Positions 16,184 to 24,477 of a stretch of 64,000 nucleotides of DNA are shown here, in pieces. The stretch is from Aquabacterium sp. A7-Y (lineage in GTDB: Bacteria; Pseudomonadota; Gammaproteobacteria; Burkholderiales; Burkholderiaceae_C): positions 1 to 64,000 of the forward strand of contig NZ_JAPFBW010000031.1 of assembly GCF_026153205.1 (NCBI RefSeq), given 5' to 3'. Below the pieces are notes generated by a model. It had not been told where the DNA came from. It did not search any database and saw nothing but the letters and a program-made list of their open reading frames with translations. The stretch's first letter is position 1. Each line of letters starts with the position of its first letter. Both the position numbers and the translations under genes were made by a program.

Positions 16184-17239
16184 ATGAGGGTCACGCCTTT
16201 CCATGCCCTGGACGAGTTGCGCCGTTTTGCCGGGCGTAGTTTCGACGCCGCCGGCTACGCGCCGCAGCAATGCGCCAGCGAGGTCCTGCTGCAGGAGCCC
16301 GGGCTGCGGCTGCGCCGCTACCGAAGCGACGAACAGGCGACTCGGTCGGGCGCACCGGCGCTGCTGATCGTGCCGGCGCCGATCAAGCGCCACTACATCT
16401 GGGACCTCGCGCCCCACTGCAGTGTGGTGCGGCATGCGCTGGGGCGTGGCTTCGACGTCTGGCTCGCCGAGTGGAGCGAGGCGCAGGACGACGATGGCCT
16501 GGAGCGTTATGTCGAGCGCATCGCGCTTTGCGCCGACACGGTGGCCCAGGCGGCCGGAGGCCCTCCCCATCTGACCGGCCATTCGCTGGGTGGCACGCTC
16601 GCCGCGCTGCATGCCCTGCGCCACCCCGACCAGCTCGCGTCGCTGGCGCTGATCGAGGCGCCCCTGCACTTCGGCCGCGACAGCGGCGCCTTCGCGCCCT
16701 GGCTCGAGCGCACGCCGAACGCGGCCGACATCGGCGCGGCCTTCGGCAGCGTTCCGGGCAGCCTGCTCAACCTGGCGGCCGTGCTGGCTTCGCCGCGCGA
16801 GTTCGTCTGGGACCGGCGCGCCGCCGGCGTGGCCGCGATGGCGCAGGGCGGCGAGACGCTGCGTGCCTTGCTGCTCGCGACCCGCTGGAGCCTGGACGAG
16901 CTGGCCCTGCCCGCGCGGCTGTTCGGTGAGGTGGTCGACGGGCTCTACCGCGAGGACCAGCTGATGCGCGGCGAGCTGGAGCTGCTGGGCCGGCGTGTCG
17001 TACCGGCAGACCTGAAGGCGCCGCTCGCGATGGTGGTGGACCCACGTGGCGAGGCGATTCCGGCCGCCTCGATGCTGCCCTTTCACGCCGCTGCCGGCAG
17101 TGCTGACAAGCTGCTGCTGGAGTACCGCGGCGATGCGGGCGTGCTGCTGCAGCACATCGGCGCCCTGGTCGGGGCCAACGCCCACCGCGAGCTGTGGCCC
17201 CGGCTGCTGGACTGGATGCAGGCGCGCAGCGGGGGCTGA
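16184..17239 (+). CDS. Alpha/beta hydrolase related to polyhydroxyalkanoate synthase
   Basis: The 351-aa protein resembles the PhaC core: ALLIVPAPIKRHYIWDLAP near residue 60, then GFDVWLAEW, and a nucleophile elbow GHSLGG at about residue 142. PHA synthases use cysteine in the elbow, whereas this one has serine, so polymerisation is unlikely and a hydrolase or acyltransferase role fits better. It follows the SDR gene closely on the same strand, which suggests a shared lipid or hydroxyacyl pathway; this is inference from position only. Confidence 0.75.
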   Translation: MRVTPFHALDELRRFAGRSFDAAGYAPQQCASEVLLQEPGLRLRRYRSDEQATRSGAPALLIVPAPIKRHYIWDLAPHCSVVRHALGRGFDVWLAEWSEAQDDDGLERYVERIALCADTVAQAAGGPPHLTGHSLGGTLAALHALRHPDQLASLALIEAPLHFGRDSGAFAPWLERTPNAADIGAAFGSVPGSLLNLAAVLASPREFVWDRRAAGVAAMAQGGETLRALLLATRWSLDELALPARLFGEVVDGLYREDQLMRGELELLGRRVVPADLKAPLAMVVDPRGEAIPAASMLPFHAAAGSADKLLLEYRGDAGVLLQHIGALVGANAHRELWPRLLDWMQARSGG

Positions 17240-17377
17240 CCGGCGCGGACCGCCCTGCGTTCGGTCGCTCGGGTCCACGCGGCATGCACCGGCGTCCCGC
17301 AGTAACATCTCCGATTCAGCCCGGCACGCCCCGGGCCCCGGGGCGTGAAGTCCCGCCACCGAGCCAGCCCGACGACG

Positions 17378-18130
17378 ATGCCAGCTTCCCGATCTCGACC
17401 TGTCGCCCGCCGGAGGGCGACGTGCCGATCGCTCCTCTCGCTCCTGCCCTGGCTCGCCGCCTCGGCCGCCTTCGCAGCACCGCCCGGGGCCGCGGCGCAA
17501 CAGGCCGTCCCCGACACGATCGCGCAGCGTGTGGTGGCCTGCACCACCTGCCACGGCAAGGAAGGCCGGGCCACCAACCAGGGCTACTTCCCGCGCATCG
17601 CGGGCAAGCCGGCCGGCTATCTCTACCACCAGCTGCTCAATTTCCGCGACGGGCGGCGCCAGTACGCCCTGATGACCTATCTCGTCGAGCACCTCTCGGA
17701 CGACTACCTGCAGGAGATGGCGCAGTACTTCGCCTCGCTGGACCTGCCCTACCCGCCGCCGCAGACCAGCGCCGCCGCACCGGGTGTGCTGGCGCGCGGT
17801 GAGGCGCTGGTGCGCCACGGTGACGCGGCGCGCGGCATCCCGGCCTGCGTCGCCTGCCACGGCAGCGCGCTGACGGGCGTCAAGCCGGCCATCCCGGGCC
17901 TGCTGGGGCTGCCACGTGACTACCTCAACGGCCAGCTGGGCGCCTGGAAGGCCGGCCAGCGCCGCGCCCATGCACCCGACTGCATGGCGAAGATCGCACG
18001 CGACCTGGCGCCCGAGGACATCGGCGCGGTATCGACCTGGCTGTCCTCGCAGCCCCTGCCTGCCGATCCCCATCCCGCCGAGCGCCTGCCGGCCGCCTTG
18101 CCGACGCCTTGCGGCGGCGTGCCGAACTGA
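17378..18130 (+). CDS. Diheme cytochrome c (c4-like)
   Basis: The 250-aa protein begins with a basic region and a signal peptide (LLSLLPWLAASAAFA) and has two heme-binding motifs, CTTCH and CVACH, about 100 residues apart, each in its own cytochrome c domain. Periplasmic two-domain c4 cytochromes pass electrons from dehydrogenases to terminal oxidases. I chose ATG 17378, which yields a typical signal peptide; GTG 17345 would add 11 residues. The triheme cytochrome gene starts 9 bp after the stop, so the two probably form an operon. Confidence 0.86.
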   Translation: MPASRSRPVARRRATCRSLLSLLPWLAASAAFAAPPGAAAQQAVPDTIAQRVVACTTCHGKEGRATNQGYFPRIAGKPAGYLYHQLLNFRDGRRQYALMTYLVEHLSDDYLQEMAQYFASLDLPYPPPQTSAAAPGVLARGEALVRHGDAARGIPACVACHGSALTGVKPAIPGLLGLPRDYLNGQLGAWKAGQRRAHAPDCMAKIARDLAPEDIGAVSTWLSSQPLPADPHPAERLPAALPTPCGGVPN

Positions 18131-18139
18131 GGAGCCGCG

Positions 18140-19423
18140 ATGAAGGTTCTGCGCGGACTGCTGTTTCTGCTCCTGGTCGTGTTCGCGACCGCCCTGGCCC
18201 TGGTGCTGGTGCACCGCTTCAACCCGGAGCCGCTGGACGAGTCGCCAGCGCCGGCCGGCACGACCGGCGCGCAACTCGTCGAGCGCGGCGCCTACCTGGC
18301 GCGCGCCGGCAACTGCATCGCCTGCCACACCGCCCGCGGCGGTGCGGCCTACGCGGGCGGACGCGGCATCGAGACGCCCTTCGGCACCCTCTACGCCGGC
18401 AACCTAACGCCCGACCGGGACACCGGGCTGGGCGACTGGAGCGCGGCCGAGTTCTGGCGCGCGATGCACCACGGCCGCTCGAAGGACGGCCGCTTGCTCT
18501 ACCCGGCCTTTCCCTATCCCAACTACACCAATGTCACGCGCGAAGACAGCGACGCGATCCACGCCTTCCTGCGCAGCCTGCCGGCCGTGCGGCAGGCCAC
18601 CCCCGCCCACCAGCTGCGCTTTCCCTACGACAGCCAGCTGGCGCTGGCGGCCTGGCGGGTGCTGTTCTTCCGGCCGGCGAGCTTCGAGAGCGACCCGGCC
18701 CGCACGGCCGAGTGGAACCGCGGCGCCTACCTGGTGCGCGGCCTCGGCCATTGCAATGCCTGCCATGCGGCGCGCAACGTGTTCGGCGCCACCAGCGAAT
18801 CGCTCGAACTCAGCGGCGGGCTGATCCCGATGCAGAACTGGTACGCCCCCTCGCTGAATGCCGCCGACGAGGCCGGCGTCGCGGGCTGGGACAGCGCCGA
18901 TGTGGTGGCGCTGATGAAAACCGGCGTCTCGCGCCACGGCTCGGCGATGGGGCCGATGGCCGAGGTGGTCTACCGCAGCACCCAGCACCTGTCGGACGCC
19001 GACCTGCGTGCGGTCGCGGTGTTCCTGAAGGAGCTGCCGCAGGCCCGGCCCGAGCAGCGCGAGAGCGTGGCCGCCGATCCCGGTGTGCTGACCCGCGGCG
19101 GCAAGATCTACGAAACCCGCTGTGCCGAGTGCCACGGGGCTTCGGGCCAGGGTGCCGGCAAGGCCTACCCGGCGCTGGCCGGCAACCGGGCCGTGACGAT
19201 GCGAACCCCGGCCAACCTGATCCAGGTGCTGCTCAACGGCGGCTTCGCGCCGTCGACCGCGGCCAACCCGCGGCCCTGGGGCATGCCGCCCTTCGTGCAC
19301 GCGCTGGACGAGGCCGAGATCGCCTCGGTGCTGACCTATATCCGCCAGTCCTGGGGCCACCAGGCGGCACCGGTCTCGCAGCTCGACGTGCTGCAGTTCC
19401 GCGAGGGCCGCGGCCAGCCCTGA
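18140..19423 (+). CDS. Membrane-anchored triheme cytochrome c (alcohol/gluconate dehydrogenase cytochrome-subunit type)
   Basis: The 427-aa protein has an N-terminal membrane anchor (about residues 4-25) and three heme sites: CIACH, CNACH and CAECH. The spacing and sequences such as PFGTLYAGNLTPDRDTGLG and MPPFVHALDEAEIASVLTYI match the cytochrome subunit that takes electrons from periplasmic sugar or alcohol dehydrogenases. No dehydrogenase subunit lies beside it, so it must serve an enzyme encoded elsewhere. It is preceded by a diheme cytochrome gene after 9 bp, with GAGGAG before ATG 18140. Confidence 0.9.
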   Translation: MKVLRGLLFLLLVVFATALALVLVHRFNPEPLDESPAPAGTTGAQLVERGAYLARAGNCIACHTARGGAAYAGGRGIETPFGTLYAGNLTPDRDTGLGDWSAAEFWRAMHHGRSKDGRLLYPAFPYPNYTNVTREDSDAIHAFLRSLPAVRQATPAHQLRFPYDSQLALAAWRVLFFRPASFESDPARTAEWNRGAYLVRGLGHCNACHAARNVFGATSESLELSGGLIPMQNWYAPSLNAADEAGVAGWDSADVVALMKTGVSRHGSAMGPMAEVVYRSTQHLSDADLRAVAVFLKELPQARPEQRESVAADPGVLTRGGKIYETRCAECHGASGQGAGKAYPALAGNRAVTMRTPANLIQVLLNGGFAPSTAANPRPWGMPPFVHALDEAEIASVLTYIRQSWGHQAAPVSQLDVLQFREGRGQP

Positions 19424-19514
19424 GCCGGCCGGCGGCGACCGGCAGGCACAGGCCTTGCCGACGTCGGAGGTCGGCAGCCGGCGAGCTGCGGACCGAACCG
19501 AGGAGCCGCTGCAG

Positions 19515-19763
19515 ATGATCACCTTCGAGGGCATGCACATCCACGCGCTGCGGCGCGAGCGTTTTACCTATCGCGGCCACTACGAGGTCCATGACCGGCA
19601 GGCCGCGTGGCAGGCCTCGGTCTGGCACGGCGAGACGCTGGTGGACGAGCTGAGCGGTGCCGCACCCTTCGATTCGGCCGACATGGAGCCGGGCAAGGCG
19701 GTGCTTGCCCAGCTGCACTCGCGCATCGACGCGATGGACGAGAGCGAGGGACCGAGGCACTGA
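19515..19763 (+). CDS. Small conserved-looking protein, unknown
   Basis: This 82-aa protein contains several aromatic residues, a mixed strand/helix composition (ITFEGMHIHALRRERFTYRG, then VWHGETLVDELSG) and a charged C terminus. AGGAG at 19501-19505 sits 9 bases before ATG 19515. It follows the cytochrome operon by 91 bp; that gap contains a short inverted repeat (19456-19476). No family is recognised. Confidence 0.6.
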   Translation: MITFEGMHIHALRRERFTYRGHYEVHDRQAAWQASVWHGETLVDELSGAAPFDSADMEPGKAVLAQLHSRIDAMDESEGPRH

Positions 19764-19786
19764 GCCGGTGCGGTCCGCCGGGGCGC

Positions 19787-19945
19787 TCAGGCAGCCGCGG
19801 CGCCGTACAGCACGTCCGAACGCAACACGTATTTGGTGCCGCTTTGCAGCGATCTGCCCTCGTGCCAGGTCTCGTGCACGAACAGCGAGGCCGAGCCCGC
19901 CCGGGGCGCCACCTTGAAGCCCCGAAAGCCGGTCTCGCCACCGCG
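19787..19945 (-). pseudogene. C-terminal remnant of a 2OG-Fe(II) dioxygenase (prolyl-4-hydroxylase-like)
   Basis: Read on the minus strand, this stretch encodes about 52 residues, beginning GGETGFRGFKVAPRAGSASL, continuing with FVHETWHEG, and ending GTKYVLRSDVLYG before a stop. This is the usual end of P4Hc-type 2-oxoglutarate/iron oxygenases: the GGET strand, the distal iron-ligand histidine region WHEG, and KYVLR-DV-Y. The N-terminal two-thirds with the HxD motif is missing: upstream the frame is unrelated and meets a stop near 19997. It has no start of its own, so it is a decayed gene left between the small protein gene and the sugar isomerase. Confidence 0.62.
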
Positions 19946-19988
19946 CGATTGTGCGGGAGCGGCATCGGTGCGAGCGCGTGAACCGGTC

Positions 19989-20010
19989 TTTGTTTTTTAT
20001 GTGAACATAT
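19989..20010. promoter_or_regulatory. AT-rich island with 12-bp inverted repeat upstream of the AGE-family gene
   Basis: A run of T residues is followed by the inverted repeat TATGT-GA-ACATA at 19998-20009. The stretch is strikingly AT-rich for this GC-rich DNA and lies about 60 bp before the next gene. It could be that gene's promoter or an operator, or mark the deletion point of the adjacent dioxygenase remnant. Confidence 0.35.
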
Positions 20011-20068
20011 CGACCCTGCCCCACCCACGCGCGGTCGTCATGCCGCCGCCCTTGCACCCCGAGCCGCC

Positions 20069-21268
20069 ATGCCGCCTGCCTTGCCCGACTTCCACCGCCG
20101 ACAGACCGTGCTGGACCACGTGCACGACATCCTGGCCTTCTACCACCCGCGCGCGCTCGACCCGAGCGGCGGCTTTTTCCACTTCTTCAAGGACGACGGC
20201 ACGGTCTACGACGCGCACACGCGCCACCTGGTGAGCAGCACACGTTTCGTCTTCCTCTGGGCCATGGCCTCGCGCCACTTCGACGAGCCCGCCTACCGCC
20301 GGCACATGGAGCACGCGGTGCGTTTCCTGCGTGAGGCGCACCGCAACCGCGAGACCGGCGGCTACGCCTGGCAGCTGCGCTGGCAGGACGGCCGCGCCGA
20401 GGTGAGCGACGCGACCAATCACTGCTACGGCCTGGCCTTCGTGCTGCTGGCGTACGCGCACGCGGTGCAGGCCGGCATGGCCGAGGCCAAAGCGTGGCTG
20501 GACGAGACCTGGGAGCTGCTGGAACAACGTTTCTGGGAGCCGGCGCAGCAGCTGTATGCCGACGAGGCGACACCCGGCTGGCAGCTGCGGCCCTACCGCG
20601 GCCAGAACGCCAACATGCACGCCACCGAAGCCCTGCTCGCCGCCTACGAGGCCACCGGTGAGGTCCGCTACCTCGACCGCGCCGCGAGCGTGGCCGAGTC
20701 CATCGTGCAGCGCCAGGCCGGTAAGACCGGCGGGCTGGTCTGGGAGCACTACCGCGAGGACTGGAGCCCCGACTGGGACTACAACCGGCACGACCGCAGC
20801 AACATCTTCCGGCCCTGGGGCTTCCAGCCGGGGCACCTGACCGAGTGGGCCAAGCTGCTGCTGATCCTGGAGCGGCACCGGCCGCTGCCCTGGCTGCTGC
20901 CGCGCGCCGAAAGCCTGTTCGAGGCCGGCCTGCGCCACGCCTGGGACGACACCCACGGCGGCATCGTCTACGGCTTCGCGCCCGACTTCACGGTCTGCGA
21001 CGACGACAAGTACCACTGGGTGCAGGCGGAGAGCCTGGCTGCCGCGGCCGTGCTGGGTGCACGCACCGGCAAGGCCCCGTACTGGGACTGGTACGACCGG
21101 CTCTGGGCCTACTGCTGGCGGCACTGGGTGGACCACGAGCACGGCGCGTGGTTTCGCATCCTCACACGCGAGCACCGCAAGCTCACCGACGCCAAGAGCC
21201 CGGCCGGCAAGGTGGACTACCACACCACCGGGGCGTGCTACGAGATCCTGAGGGCACTCAAGGGCTGA
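20069..21268 (+). CDS. AGE-family sugar isomerase/epimerase (mannose isomerase / N-acylglucosamine 2-epimerase-like)
   Basis: The 399-aa protein is an (alpha/alpha)6-barrel enzyme of the AGE superfamily. Family landmarks are STRFVFLWAMASRHF, RGQNANMHATEALLAAYEAT with the active-site histidine region, and KYHWVQAESLAAAAVLG. Members interconvert mannose/fructose or epimerise glucose- and cellobiose-type sugars; the exact substrate cannot be read from the sequence. It stands alone on the plus strand, between a dioxygenase remnant and a minus-strand regulator, and has no obvious sugar transporter nearby. Confidence 0.85.
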   Translation: MPPALPDFHRRQTVLDHVHDILAFYHPRALDPSGGFFHFFKDDGTVYDAHTRHLVSSTRFVFLWAMASRHFDEPAYRRHMEHAVRFLREAHRNRETGGYAWQLRWQDGRAEVSDATNHCYGLAFVLLAYAHAVQAGMAEAKAWLDETWELLEQRFWEPAQQLYADEATPGWQLRPYRGQNANMHATEALLAAYEATGEVRYLDRAASVAESIVQRQAGKTGGLVWEHYREDWSPDWDYNRHDRSNIFRPWGFQPGHLTEWAKLLLILERHRPLPWLLPRAESLFEAGLRHAWDDTHGGIVYGFAPDFTVCDDDKYHWVQAESLAAAAVLGARTGKAPYWDWYDRLWAYCWRHWVDHEHGAWFRILTREHRKLTDAKSPAGKVDYHTTGACYEILRALKG

Positions 21269-21292
21269 GCAGCGCGGGCGGGCCCGCCGCGA

Positions 21293-22309
21293 TCAGGCGT
21301 GGGCGGCTTCGCGCACCGCCTGGGCCACCGCCGCGCTCATGTTGACCGGGCGCAGTGTGACGCCCGGGTGTTGCTGCGCGAACACGCGGAACAGCTCGTC
21401 GGCAAAGGCCTGGCCGATCGCCGGGATATCGGCGAAGTCCAGCTCCACCGTCTCGAAGCGCTCGAAGCGCGAGACGATACGCTTGGCCTGGGCACGCGAC
21501 TCCAGGTCCTCGCCGGCCAGCCGGGCCAGCCGCATCGGCACCACGGTGCGCGCGAAGTCGGCACGGCTCGCTTCGCCGTAATGCTCCTCGTAGACCTGCG
21601 CCAAGGTGCGCGCGGTGTTGAGGGGCAGCGACATGAAGACCGTCGTGCCAGGGCGGTGCAAGGGGTTGGCCGACAGCCAGTCGCGGCGCTGCCAGTGCTG
21701 GTGCTGGAACACCAGGCCGTTGGCATACAGGTCGAACACGTCGAACAGGCGCGAGGTGAAAAACAGCCCGCGCCCGGTGTGGCGCTCGGGCTGGGTCGTG
21801 AGCTTGCCCTTGCTGAGCTCCAGCAGGGCCAGGCGCGGGTCGTCGATCGCAAAGGCGCTGCGGATGCGCTCGAAGGCGCCGCAGCCGTCGTCGCTCACCA
21901 GCAGGTGCAGGTGGGTGCGGTTCTGCCGCATCGACACCGTGACCTGGCGGCCCCCGCTGTGGTCGATGGCGTTGTTGAGCAGCTCGGTGAAGGCATGGTG
22001 GGCCAGGCCGGCCACGCCCGGCGGCAGGTCGAAGCAGGGCGTGAAGTCACGCTCCCACGGCGTCTGCTCGTCCAGACCGGCGATGGCGTAGCTGCGTGTC
22101 ACCTCGCGCAAGGCGCCGGGCCGGTAGTGCGGCCGGCTGCGGCCCTCGCGCTGCAGCCAGCCGCTGTCGATCAGCTCGCGCAGGGCACGCGAGATGGTGC
22201 TGCGACCGACGCCGAAGCGCAGGCTGGCCTGCGCCGCGAGGTCGCGCGGGTGCAAGGTGGCCCCGGTGGTGATCCAGCGCTGGAGGTCGATGCGGTTGAG
22301 ACGCTGCAT
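21293..22309 (-). CDS. Three-domain regulator: winged HTH, HATPase, STAS-like DUF4325
   Basis: The 338-aa protein joins three parts. Residues about 10-65 form a winged helix-turn-helix (RFGVGRSTISRALRELIDSG). Residues about 95-215 form a GHKL ATPase with N-box ELLNNAIDH, VSDDGCGAF and TGRGLFFTSRLFDVF. Residues about 255-335 form a STAS-like DUF4325 (FETVELDFADIPAIGQAFAD). The mix of DNA binding, anti-sigma-like ATPase and STAS fold suggests a one-protein switch, perhaps self-controlled by phosphorylation, but no target is known. The start ATG 22309 leaves a complete HTH; longer frames upstream look non-coding. Confidence 0.8.
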   Translation of the reverse strand: MQRLNRIDLQRWITTGATLHPRDLAAQASLRFGVGRSTISRALRELIDSGWLQREGRSRPHYRPGALREVTRSYAIAGLDEQTPWERDFTPCFDLPPGVAGLAHHAFTELLNNAIDHSGGRQVTVSMRQNRTHLHLLVSDDGCGAFERIRSAFAIDDPRLALLELSKGKLTTQPERHTGRGLFFTSRLFDVFDLYANGLVFQHQHWQRRDWLSANPLHRPGTTVFMSLPLNTARTLAQVYEEHYGEASRADFARTVVPMRLARLAGEDLESRAQAKRIVSRFERFETVELDFADIPAIGQAFADELFRVFAQQHPGVTLRPVNMSAAVAQAVREAAHA

Positions 22310-22442
22310 GGCTTGCCGCCTTGGTTCTGGCTTGGTTCTGGGATACCCGGCCAGTGTGCGCAAGGCGGCCCGGGGTCGAGCCGCGGAGAAAGACCGGAAA
22401 GGCGGTGTTGCTCCGGCTTTCGCCCGGCCCGCCGCCCCCGCC

Positions 22443-23207
22443 TCAGCGCGAGACCCGCACCTCCCGGCCGTTGAGCGGCTGCACCGGGCGGGCATTGGCC
22501 GGATAGAGCCGGCGGAAGGCTGCGATGCTCCGCGGCAGCACTTCCACCGGCTCGCGCATCACCATCCAATGCACACCTTCCGCGCAGGGCGGCGTCGTCA
22601 GCGAGCCCTCGAAGTCGTAGTAGCCGCGCTGCCGGGGCAGCAAGGTCTGGAGGTCCAGCGAGAAGTCGGCCGGTGTCGGCGTCTTGCCTTCGCGCCGGGG
22701 CAGTCGGCTCAGCACGGCGTCGAAGCCCGAACCGGCGCGACCCGCTTGCAGCAGCACGGCGACCACACCCAGCCGGCCTTCGGCATCCCGGTGCACGAGG
22801 TGGGCGACCATGGGCCAGGCCTTGCCCTCGATGCGCTCCTCGCTGGGCGTGTGGAAGTGGAACTGCAGCAGCTCATAACGCCGCTCGCCCACCTGCAGCC
22901 GCTGCCCGGGTGGCACGTCGATCTGCACGGTGTGGCCGTTGTCGACGATGGAAGCAGACAGGCTGCCGTAGCCGAAACCGAGCTCGGGCAGCTCGGCAGG
23001 CCGGGCGCCGCGCATGTCGATGGGCGACTGGTGCCGGCCGATGGCGCAGGCCTCGAAGCCGGCATCGAGCTCCGCCCAGCGGGCGGGGCCTTGCGGGCCC
23101 TGGTAGGACCACTGCGGCGGGTGGGTGGGCTGTTTCGCCTGCAGCGGCAGGCAGGACAGCAGGCATGCGGCCAGCGCGGTGCGCGCCGGGACATATAGCT
23201 TGGACAA
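22443..23207 (-). CDS. Alpha-type carbonic anhydrase, secreted
   Basis: The 254-aa protein has alpha-carbonic-anhydrase signatures: ACAIGRHQSPIDM, zinc ligands in FHFHTPSE and in VAHLVHRD, and LTTPPCAEGVHW. It hydrates CO2 in the periplasm. The start needs care: on the coding strand AAGGAG (23215-23220) is followed 7 bases later by TTG at 23207, giving MSKLYVPARTALAACLLSCL, an ideal signal peptide ending near LQA. The upstream ATG at 23282 would add 25 residues and lies beside a strong hairpin, so the TTG start is preferred. Confidence 0.88.
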   Translation of the reverse strand: MSKLYVPARTALAACLLSCLPLQAKQPTHPPQWSYQGPQGPARWAELDAGFEACAIGRHQSPIDMRGARPAELPELGFGYGSLSASIVDNGHTVQIDVPPGQRLQVGERRYELLQFHFHTPSEERIEGKAWPMVAHLVHRDAEGRLGVVAVLLQAGRAGSGFDAVLSRLPRREGKTPTPADFSLDLQTLLPRQRGYYDFEGSLTTPPCAEGVHWMVMREPVEVLPRSIAAFRRLYPANARPVQPLNGREVRVSR

Positions 23208-23284
23208 CAACAAACTCCTTGGTACCGCCGGAGCGACCGTCCCGCACGCCGAAACGTGCCGCGACCGGCCTGCCGCATGCAACG

Positions 23285-23319
23285 CCCGGGCGGCGCGTCG
23301 GGTTGACGCGCCGCCCGGG
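23285..23319 (-). terminator. Strong GC hairpin (15-bp stem), terminator-like
   Basis: A perfect 15-bp stem (23285-23299 pairing with 23305-23319) with a 5-base loop lies just after the stop of the minus-strand DUF2382 gene. There is no T-run, so it could stop transcription with helper factors, block read-through into the carbonic anhydrase gene, or protect the 3' end. Confidence 0.6.
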
Positions 23320-23331
23320 TGCCCGGCTCTA

Positions 23332-24372
23332 TCAGCCGCTCACGCGCTCCCAGGCATGGCGCACCGCGAGCTTGGCGCGCTCCCAGGGGCTGCCGGGGTG
23401 GGCCGTGGTCCAGTCGCGCCGGGCATCCGCCTCCACCTCTTCCCAGCGCCGGCCGGCGTATCGGCTGTCGCTGGCCAGGCCGTGGCCGAAGCGGTAGGCC
23501 GGCAGGTAGTCCTCGTAGCGGGAGCCGGCGCTGCCATGGCTGGTACCGAAGTGGCTGCGGAACTCGCCGTCGTAGGACTCGAAGGGCTGGACCGAGCCGG
23601 CGCCGAGGCGCTCCACCTCCACCTCGGTGCGCTTGAGCTGGTCCCGCACGGTCTTCTGCTCGTGGCTGACGTCCTTGCCGACCACCACTTCCTCGACCAC
23701 GCGCGCGCTTTTGTGCACGACCGCCTTCTCGGCCGTCTCGCGCACTTCCAGCGTGCGTTCGCCGGCCGGCAGCAGGTCCGCCGCCGTCGCCGGGCGATTG
23801 ACCGGGCGGCGCTCCACGCGGGCATGCTCGGAGGCGAGGTCCAGCGTCTCCTGCACCGGCGTCTCGAGGGTGCGTGCATAGACACGCACGCCGCCGGAGG
23901 AGACCGATCGCTTGCCCACCTCCAGCTCTTCCTTGACGACGGGGATCACGTCCTCCTGCACGGTGGCACTGCGGCCGACCTTCGAGGCCGCGACCGCACC
24001 CGAGGCTGCACCGCGCCGCAGCGCGGCGTGCTCTTCGATGTCGACCGCGCCGGCATCCAGCAGCGCTTCGCGGGCCAGGTCGATGCGCGGCTCGTCCTCG
24101 ACATCCACCTTCACCACGGCGGCACCGTTGCGGACCGCGTCGGCGTACTGGCCGACCTCGCGCTCGTCGTCCGGCCCGAACAGTTCGGCAAAAAAGTGGC
24201 GGATGTGACCCACGACACCTGTGTCGTCATCGTTCAGATCTGCGCCGCGTTCCTGGCCGGCGGGCCCGGTGACGTGGATGCAGTCGGGGTCGATCCCTCG
24301 CGATGCCAAGGCATTGGCGGCTTGCTGGGCCGCCGCATATCGATCAAAAACACCAACCACTGTCTGTCGCAT
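23332..24372 (-). CDS. DUF2382 stress protein with N-terminal YflT-like domain
   Basis: The 346-aa protein has an N-terminal general-stress-type domain (about residues 1-90, VVGVFDRYAAAQQAANAL) and a central DUF2382 region (about 130-250) with VQEDVIPVVKEELEVGKR and repeated charged strands such as ARVVEEVVVGKDV. The C-terminal part is acidic/aromatic and of low complexity, with SWER-like repeats. Proteins with this architecture (YsnF/AvaK type) accumulate under stress, and their biochemical role is unknown. AAGGAG precedes ATG 24372. A second DUF2382 gene lies 105 bp upstream on the same strand. Confidence 0.8.
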   Translation of the reverse strand: MRQTVVGVFDRYAAAQQAANALASRGIDPDCIHVTGPAGQERGADLNDDDTGVVGHIRHFFAELFGPDDEREVGQYADAVRNGAAVVKVDVEDEPRIDLAREALLDAGAVDIEEHAALRRGAASGAVAASKVGRSATVQEDVIPVVKEELEVGKRSVSSGGVRVYARTLETPVQETLDLASEHARVERRPVNRPATAADLLPAGERTLEVRETAEKAVVHKSARVVEEVVVGKDVSHEQKTVRDQLKRTEVEVERLGAGSVQPFESYDGEFRSHFGTSHGSAGSRYEDYLPAYRFGHGLASDSRYAGRRWEEVEADARRDWTTAHPGSPWERAKLAVRHAWERVSG

Positions 24373-24477
24373 GAGAAGCTCCTTCCGTTTGTGATGAAAG
24401 ACGGGCGCACCCGCCGCTTCGGCAAAGCGCCGCCCCAGGGGGCGGTTGCCCCCTGAAGCCACGCGTGCTGACGGTTC

